Shown here one piece after another: positions 56,882 through 64,000 of a stretch of DNA of 64,000 nt (position 1 is the first letter of the stretch; every line of letters starts with the position of its first letter). This DNA comes from Hermodice carunculata (Eukaryota > Annelida > Polychaeta > Eunicida > Amphinomidae), in assembly GCA_964020975.1 (NCBI GenBank), contig OZ026622.1, positions 90,974,462 to 91,038,461 of the forward strand, given 5' to 3'. Position numbers and translations under genes: made by a program. The notes beneath the pieces are model-generated. The model was not told where the DNA came from. It did not search any database and saw nothing but the letters and a program-made list of their open reading frames with translations.

Positions 56882-59800
56882 TTGAACAGAATCATGGACA
56901 GCTTTTCAGCAGCGCCAGTGGAAAGACTATCATGTGACGAGAAGTATAATTTGCCACCACACAAGTATAATCCAGACTTCAACTATTACAATAGTGGTTT
57001 ACCGCATATTGCCAACAATAAACAATACTATACAGCAGATATATTTGCTAGCATGGTAAAAGACAAAGACCTGGTTGAAAACTTTAAGTCATTCCCAATG
57101 ATGTACATGGATATTACAAGCTTACCTCAACATCAATATAATTCTGGATTTCTTTCCTATTTGAGAACTCTAAAGTTTGATTTTAATACACTTGGGATCA
57201 CTGAGAGCTGGTTGAAAGAATCTAATATTGAGCCCCATAATGAACATGGCTATCATCATGTATATGCATACATGGATGACAGAGAAGGTGGTGGTGTCTC
57301 CTTGTTCATTAGAGATATTCTTGATTATTCTGAGCGATCCGACCTATCTCACTTTGATCATCTCCTGGAATTACTCTTCACTGAATTACCAAAGGATCCA
57401 GTTGGTCTTTCGAAAAATGTCAAATTTTCTATTGGGAATTATATACAGACCACCCGATACTGAATTAGATATTTTGAACACCATGTGCTCATCATCAGCT
57501 CACTAAAATAAATCAAGTGAATAAGATATGTTATATTATGGAAGACATGAATATCAATTTATTGAACCATGTGTCTTATTTGCCCACAACATATTGTCTA
57601 GATGTATTAAATTCCAACTCTTTTATTCCTTTAATCAACAAGCCGACCATGGTAACATCTGAGTCTGCTATTCTTATTGATCACATTCTATCCAATAATC
57701 CATGTACTAGTTTTTGTTCTGGTGGTACTCTTTTTCTTGATGTATCTGATCACTTCCCTGTTTTCCTTATATGAAATAATAATGAACCTAATAAGACTGC
57801 AATTCAGATTTCACAGAAACGCATTATAAAGGACTCATCTGTTAATAATTTTGTCCAGCAAATTGCTACCCATATAGTGGGATCATGTTTATAATTTTTC
57901 AGACCCTCAAGGGGCTTTTACGGATTTTTATAATGATTTTAAAAAAATGTATGAAAATTGTTTCCATTGACCAACATACAGAGGAAATTCATAAGACATA
58001 AGCCTTGGAGAAAAAAGAAAATTAAATTGCATGAAAAATTTTGATATAATCCAACTCCTTTGCTTAAGTGGCAGTATGTGACATACAAAACCATGCCCAC
58101 ATACCTAATAAGAACAGCAGAAAAAACAATATTATAGTGAATTACTGTATGCAAATAGATACAATTCGAAAAGAACATGGAAAGTAATAAATGTGATTAT
58201 AGATAAAAAGCCAAAAGTAACCACACCAAATCTTTTAAGATTGGTGAGAATCTTGTCTCTGACCCAAAATCATTGCGGAAAAATTCAGATAAAGTTGGTT
58301 AAAATACTAATTGAAAATGAAAATAGCAAGTGTTACATGTATCTACAAATATGGCTATATGATAGCTTTTAACAATTTCAGACCAATATCTGTGCTCTTA
58401 ATTTTTCCAAAATCTTCGAAAAATAATGTATGCACGAATTATAGCTTTCTTAAAGATGCACAAGATCCTTTATATATAACAACTTGAATTCAGAGAGAAT
58501 CATTCCACAGCTAGTGCTCTATGAACTTTAACTGAACATATAACCAATTCCTTTGATACAGGTTACCATGTACTTAGTGTTTTAATGGACCTACCAAAAG
58601 CGTTTGACTCAGTAAATAATGAAATATCTTTAAAAAAAACTAAAACATTATGGGATCAGAGGTGTTGCTCCTGAATGGTTAAGAAGTTATCTTACTAACA
58701 GATACCAGTTTGTCACCTATGATACCATCAGATCTGATAAGGAATATGTTACGTGTGGCGTTCCTCGAGGGGTCCGTGTTGGACTCTGTTGGTTTTTTTC
58801 ATATATCAATGACTTATCCAACATATTTTCAAAACCTTTTCTTATTTTCTTTTTTTCTGAAGACACAAGTATAGTTTTATCAGGCAAAAAAACCTGGTGA
58901 ATGTGTTAAATATTTTGAATATTCAAATGTCCAGTGTATCAAAGTGGTTTAAAGCAAAAAAAGCTATTTCTGAATATCTCAAAAAATAATTTAATGTTAT
59001 TTCATACGAAAAAAAAATATATGATAATCCGAATCTTTCGATTGATGGCAAAAGTTAACTTTGATGTCTCATGCCAAATTCTTGATGTATGATCGTGGAT
59101 TCCATGTTAACCTGGCAACAACATGTAATTTACACGAGAAACAAATTAGCCACGTACATAGGTATCATTGCAAAAGTCCGCAGATTTCTGACTAAAACAG
59201 TTCTACTTTATATATTTTTTACTTTTACATATCCCCATTTCTCTTACTGTAATATAATCTGGAGCAGCACATACGATAGTACTCTAGAAAAACTTAATGT
59301 TTTACAAAGACAAACAATTCGTCTTATCGCCTACTCAACTTACAGAACTTCAATCTAGGCATTGTTAACAAATATACATATTCTCTCTTTACAGCACATC
59401 AACAAAGTTCAGACAGCAATATTTATGTATCTTTTCACCATTCGGAAATCTCAAGAAGCCTGCACAGACCTATTTACAGTTAACAGCGGTTTTTATAATT
59501 AAAAAAAAAATACAATGCCAAAATTTCCATGTCTTTAAATGTCTTAGAAATGCTAAGAAATATTCAACAAATATCGTGGGGCTCAAATTTGGAATATTAT
59601 CCCACCCACCCAAGTTCCATCAAAGACAATAATTTTTCCATGTTCAAAAAAATACCTAAAATTAAATTATTTGAATAACTGATGAGAATCATTCACTCTT
59701 TACTCGTTCTGTGTCTGTACATGTATCTTCTATTTTGAACCTTCATAGCCGTGTGGATACTTGTGTACCTCAACAAGCAATTAAGCATTGTATCTGTTTC

Positions 59801-59980
59801 AGCGTACTAACAAGTGTATAATTTGTACTCTAGAGGAGGGGCCATAAGCATTTGTTTGCGTCGTTCCCTCATGACAATGTTTGCGTTGTATTCTATATCT
59901 AATAACACGTATTATTTATTTCGCACATAAACAATCAATCGATGTTAGTGTTGATGTTCCCCTTTGTGCATCTGATGTAG
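56882..59980 (+). mobile_element. LINE f: CR1-like retrotransposon with endonuclease and RT remains
   Basis: Plus strand, the most complete LINE in length. The 193-residue frame from ATG 56,882 leads into the APE endonuclease: FDFNTLGITESWLKE (catalytic Glu about 57,203) and DDREGGGVSLFIRDIL (about 57,275). The next frame has EDMNINLL, NKPTMVTSESAILIDHILSN and VSDHFPVF (about 57,745). RT pieces follow: FRPISVL (about 58,380), GVPRG (about 58,757) and FFSEDTSIVL (about 58,850) in place of FADDTS, with Glu for the first Asp. The C-terminal part is YPHFSYCNIIWSSTY...LQRQTIRLI (59,230-59,330). Many frame changes and stops occur between 57.8 and 59.1 kb. The wording differs from LINEs a, b and e, so it is another family. 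Confidence 0.85.
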
Positions 59981-60079
59981 TTTGACCCTTGCCTCGGGAA
60001 ACAAAGTTGACAATGCCATTGTATACCTTTTCTCAGCAGTAATTTACTCTTCAACAATTCATTTTCCCCAGCTTTTTTT

Positions 60080-60102
60080 CATATATATATATATATATAT
60101 AC
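60080..60102. repeat. (AT)n short microsatellite
   Basis: About eleven AT units. Confidence 0.9.
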
Positions 60103-60900
60103 GATGTTTTCCTGAATAGACTAAAATTCAGGTACGGCGATATCTAAACCTCTCGCGCTTCTGCGAGTCTTTATAACTGCCAGCACCCAGGCCATGCTAC
60201 CTCGTAACTTCAAGTCGTTGAGGACTGGCAGGCTCAGCTTACGCTAAGAATGGCGAATTTGCTTTTCAAGTTTGTCGGTTGCAGAATACCAATGTTGCTT
60301 TGTTGATGATATTTTACACACTATTTGTTTCAAGTTATACTTTTTTAAAACAATTTTCATGGAATGTTATAGTTTTTAAGACAGTTTGCTCCCAATAGAC
60401 CTTTTCATGGAACGGGACAACCTGCTTGTGCTAGAGCTCAAATTGACTTGGGTCGATATTTTCAGTGTTTTTACAGCTACTTCGACGGTGCAGAGAAATT
60501 TACAACCTCTTTTATGGGGGGGGGGGGTTGGGGGGGATGTTCGTTTTTGTTTTTGTTTTTGCTTTTTTTTTTTTTTTTGTTTTGTTTTTTTTGTTTTTTC
60601 TCGTTTTATTCTATATTAATGTGATAGAGCTCTGTGAGACAAAATGAACAATGCAAGATATATCAAAATTGGTCCAATATTGTTTGAGTAGGAGATTTTA
60701 AGTTTGGCGAAAACAGCTTTTTTGGGAAATGGCCGGCATTGCAAAAATAGATCTCTTTAAAACGTATATTTTCAATATTTTTTAATCTATACTTCTTGTT
60801 ATTATGCAACAATAGCCTTCTGTCAGGTATTTGTGTTGCATTGAAGCCCTCAGTCTTAAAACATTTTTATTTGGAAACAGGGTTTTTAGGGGTATACTTG
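60103..60900. other. No gene seen; G-run and T-rich tract at 60,517-60,610
   Basis: The Phe/Val/Cys-rich frames at 60,386-60,647 come from a poly-G plus T/G-rich tract. Confidence 0.4.
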
Positions 60901-60929
60901 GACCAAATCTCAGTCAATAACCCAAAGCA

Positions 60930-61260
60930 TCTCTATCTTTCTAGCTTGAAGTTATTCAAGATTTAAAATTTCTAGTGGTGCTACTTTGCATAATTTAAAT
61001 TGCTACAAGTTTTGTGTTTTACTTTGCATAATTTCAATTGCTACAACTTTTGTGTTGTAGAGAGATTCGTTATATGCGCAATGGTCAATAAACCTCTAGT
61101 AGAAGTTGGAATGACATCTCTAGCTTTTATACTTTTGAAGATATTCAAGATCTAAAATTTCAAATGTCCCTAATTTGCATAATTTTCAACATCTTCATTC
61201 TTCTGCATAAAAAGGCCCAACTCCTTGTATGGAGGTACAATCATGTTAAGTTTGGAGCAC
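60930..61260 (+). repeat. Family B monomers running into a GAAA tail
   Basis: 'tttgcataatttaaattgctacaa' (about 60,987) and 'aattgctacaacttttgtg' (61,031), then 'gcgcaatggtcaataaacctc', 'gttggaatgacatctctagc', 'ttgaagatattcaagat.taaaattt' and 'ccctaatttgcataattttcaacatc'. The end piece is 'cataaaaaggcccaactcct...ggaggtacaatcatgttaag'. (GAAA)n follows at 61,281. Confidence 0.75.
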
Positions 61261-61280
61261 ATATGTATATGTATGTATGT

Positions 61281-61312
61281 AAGAAAGAAAGAAAGAAAGA
61301 AAGAAAGAAGGA

Positions 61313-61388
<76 letters not shown>

Positions 61389-61407
61389 AAAAAAGAAAGA
61401 AAGAAAT
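61281..61407 (+). repeat. (GAAA)n microsatellite, tail of family B
   Basis: About 30 units with few interruptions. It sits directly after the family B end piece, as at 15,473 and, reversed, at 43,122-43,194. Confidence 0.95.
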
Positions 61408-61589
61408 AGGCCTACTGGTAAGTGAGGGCAGGGCAACACTGTATGAGCGTAAAATCTTCGAAAGTCGGTGACTATTTTTAAGGCAAAGTACCAGGGCGTT
61501 AAAAATATTCAGCATTTAACTAGAAAAGACGATTTGCTGCATAACAAATCAGTGTGTGTGTCTTCAAAGCATATTGGTATGTCGATGTA

Positions 61590-62215
61590 CAACTAGTCCA
61601 TTGCACAGGAGTAGAAGTTGGAATGGCATATCTATCTATTATAGCTGTGAAGTAACTGTCGATTTAAAGTTTCTAATGGTGCTACTTAGCATAAGTTGAA
61701 TTGCTACAACTTTTGTTTTTAATTCATTAGGTGCGCAATGGTCAACAACCCCATTCTAGACGTTGAAATGACATCTGTATCTATTATAGTTTGAAGGTAT
61801 TCAAGACTGAAAATTTTGAATACTGCTAATTAGCATAATTTAAATTGCTACAACTTTTGTTTAGATTCATAACATTTGCAATGGTCAATAAACCCCTAGT
61901 AGAAGCCGAAATGAGATCTCTATCTATAATACTTTTGAAGATATTCAAGATTTAAAATTCCAAATGCTTCTAATCGGCATAACCTAAATTGCTACAACTA
62001 TTGTTTTAAACTCATTAGATGCGCGCTGGTCAATAACCCTCTTGTAGAAGTTGGAATGACATCTCTATCTAGTAAACTTTGGAAGATTTTCAAGATTTAA
62101 ATTTTGAAAAGCCCTTAATTTGCATATTTTTAAACATCTTCATTCTTCTGTATAAAAAGATCAACTTCTTTTATAGAGGTACTAGCTCTATCCACGGATT
62201 TAAAACTCCATACAT
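61590..62215 (+). repeat. Family B monomers, second group (about 4 copies)
   Basis: 'aattgctacaact.ttgtt' at 61,693, 61,844 and about 61,988 gives periods of about 151 and 144. 'gttggaatgacatctctatc' and 'ttgaagatattcaagatttaaa' follow in each. The end piece 'tataaaaagatcaacttctt...gaggtact' (about 62,152) matches that at 61,207, but no GAAA tail follows. Confidence 0.75.
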
Positions 62216-63450
62216 CCTTATGTCATCTGTCTTTACCCCTCCTTATGTCTCCACAGAATTATAATCTCTAGTCCAACATTCATTCGTTTTTAGTTTCAAT
62301 ACTCTCGGTATGCATTCTTACTTATATCCATCTATTAATAAAAAATATGGACTGCTCCTCCTGAGAATTTGATTTGTCCTTCTCACCTTTCGTCATTCAC
62401 TCTCCACATCTATGCCTTTAAGATCTATTTTCAAATAACACTTTACTCCATTTCTGCACTTAACAGTTTCTTTGGTACTTTAATTGTTGATATTTTTGAC
62501 ATTTCAAAAGTTAAGTATCTACTTGCCATCCAGATGAGAGGATTCTTCATCACAGTCTGTGAGGTGCAATCTGCTTCAGCAGGCGACAAAATGGCCCAAG
62601 GGAGCAGTTAGTTTTCTTTTAAGAAATTAATTTTATTACTAGAAAACACAAGAGTCAGTCTCTTAAATTTTTATTCCCATGGTAGGGAAAGAACGGCATT
62701 TTCATAAAGAAAAATTCACTTGTTAGTCTTTAACCATACAAACTTACGTATTTGAACCATTGCTTACAATACATTTTCATTAAAATGATTACTAATATGC
62801 ATGATTTCCTGAGGAGTATATTTATATGATGTAAGTATTGATACAAGTACATTGATTTTATAACTTGTTAGAAGTTTAGTGTAAACATTGGAACGGATAA
62901 TATATATTTCTGTTTTTTTTATTTCAATACATATATTTTTTTCAAAATAAAGCTTCAATTATGGGTATTTAGCGGCCATCTTTGATATGAAAATGATGCT
63001 GGTGGCCATCTTGGATACGCAGATGAGGTTATTTTGAGCCACGTGACATCCAGTGAGACACTGAATCAATTTTGACACAGATATTTTGTGTTTTGTACAT
63101 TTAACTTAGAATACAATTCACATTATTCAGCCTTCTGAAAGGGATACACATTATTGCAAATGGTGGCCATTTCAAATTTGTGCAAATTAGCAAATTCCCA
63201 AAGGTTGAATTTAGTTGAATTTGTTTCCCAAGCAGATTGGAACCTTATGTAGATTTTACAAACAAAATCTGGTTGTTGACTTGAATGTCTAGGTTAGGCT
63301 AAATGTGGTCAATTTTTACTGGTCTATAATTACGTCGTTGTGCGGTTCAGTTATGATAAGGGTCAGTGCGTTGTCAGTATTGTAGCGTCAGTCTCACAAC
63401 TGTAACCTCGAAAGCGCCACAAGGCCCGTATATTATCTGCCGATTGCCGT
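62216..63450. other. No gene seen
   Basis: AT-rich. 'gcggccatctttgatatg', 'ggtggccatcttggatacg' and 'ggtggccatttcaaatttg' (about 62,972, 63,000 and 63,163) are diverged repeats of one word. No supported frame. Confidence 0.35.
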
Positions 63451-63466
63451 GACACACACATGCACG

Positions 63467-63501
<35 letters not shown>

Positions 63502-63521
63502 CACCACCACCACCACCACTG
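63451..63521. repeat. (CA)n(CAC)n microsatellite
   Basis: CA dinucleotides to about 63,500, then CAC trinucleotides to 63,521. Confidence 0.95.
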
Positions 63522-64000
63522 TAAAGGAATCAATTTATGTATACAACACCTAATGTACACCTTTGATAGATAACAAATAGAGGTAAATAATTCTTTCCAT
63601 ATTCTATGATAATAAAAGTGCAGTTTTGGAGAAGTAAAAAAACACCAAACACACAAAACACATTGATAATTACAATTTTGTAACACAAGTATCCCCATGC
63701 CTCTTCGAAGGGCAATAGCCCAAGCGCTTTAACAGCATAAACGATAAAGAAAAGTGTTAAAACAATTAATTCAAAAATAAATCTAAATGAAAAAATACTG
63801 ATGTGTTATTCATTTAGCAAATTAAGTTAAAAAAAATAGGTCCACCCAAGGTTATCCCTGCCTGCAGATGATACCTCTGGCAAGTTTCCTATAGCCGATT
63901 TTTTTCACCTTCAATGAATATTATTAGTTACACACTGGTAGACTGGGTAATACATCGAGCATCTCAGACGAAGGGAACTGGTATTACCCGAGGGTAATAC
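63522..64000. other. No gene seen
   Basis: AT-rich end of the window. The two minus-strand frames at 63,501-63,715 overlap each other and the microsatellite, and lack any motif. Confidence 0.35.

Overview
This window looks like a repeat-rich, AT-rich stretch of an animal nuclear genome. The evidence is spliceosomal exon borders, several families of broken non-LTR retrotransposons, a tRNA-derived SINE, long microsatellites and almost no long open frames. The set of families (APE-type LINEs with CxC...H C-terminal tails, monomer-built AT-rich repeats with GAAA tails) suits a marine invertebrate such as a hemichordate, echinoderm, lancelet or mollusc. The species cannot be fixed from the sequence alone. 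There is no bacterial operon structure, rRNA or CRISPR.

Layout. 1-4,320: a monomer-built repeat (called family A here) split by a plus-strand LINE (1.1-3.96 kb). 4,530-7,103: a TTAA-flanked DNA element whose core is a 1.46 kb inverted repeat. 7.1-12.3 kb: mostly non-coding, with a minisatellite and a diverged duplication. 12.36-14.53 kb: minus-strand LINE pieces. 14.55-15.57 kb: family A, then a second family (family B) ending in (GAAA)n. 15.64-15.95 kb: candidate last exon of a host gene with AATAAA. 16.57-16.86 kb: candidate first coding exon of another host gene. 18.6-21.74 kb: fossil Ty3/Gypsy-like LTR element. 22.5-23.4 kb: family B, minus strand. 24.65-25.09 kb: tandem duplication. 27.1-29.94 kb: the best-supported host gene, two minus-strand exons joined in frame across a 2.5 kb intron. 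32.0-32.3 kb: tandem SINE dimer. 32.46-38.6 kb: three LINEs, one probably inserted into another. 38.6-49.1 kb: sparse, with family B at 43.1-44.2 kb, an LTR-related fragment at 44.77 kb and two unrecognised open frames. 49.47-52.56 kb: the longest family A copy, minus strand. 52.8-54.5 kb: degenerate tandem arrays. 56.89-59.98 kb: a plus-strand LINE with endonuclease and RT remains. 60.9-62.2 kb: family B on both sides of a (GAAA)n run.

The genes do not form a pathway. At most three host-gene pieces are visible, and none can be given a function. Most of the window is layered transposon and satellite material. The most unusual objects are the palindromic TTAA element and the two monomer-built repeat families, A and B, which together explain many otherwise unannotated stretches.
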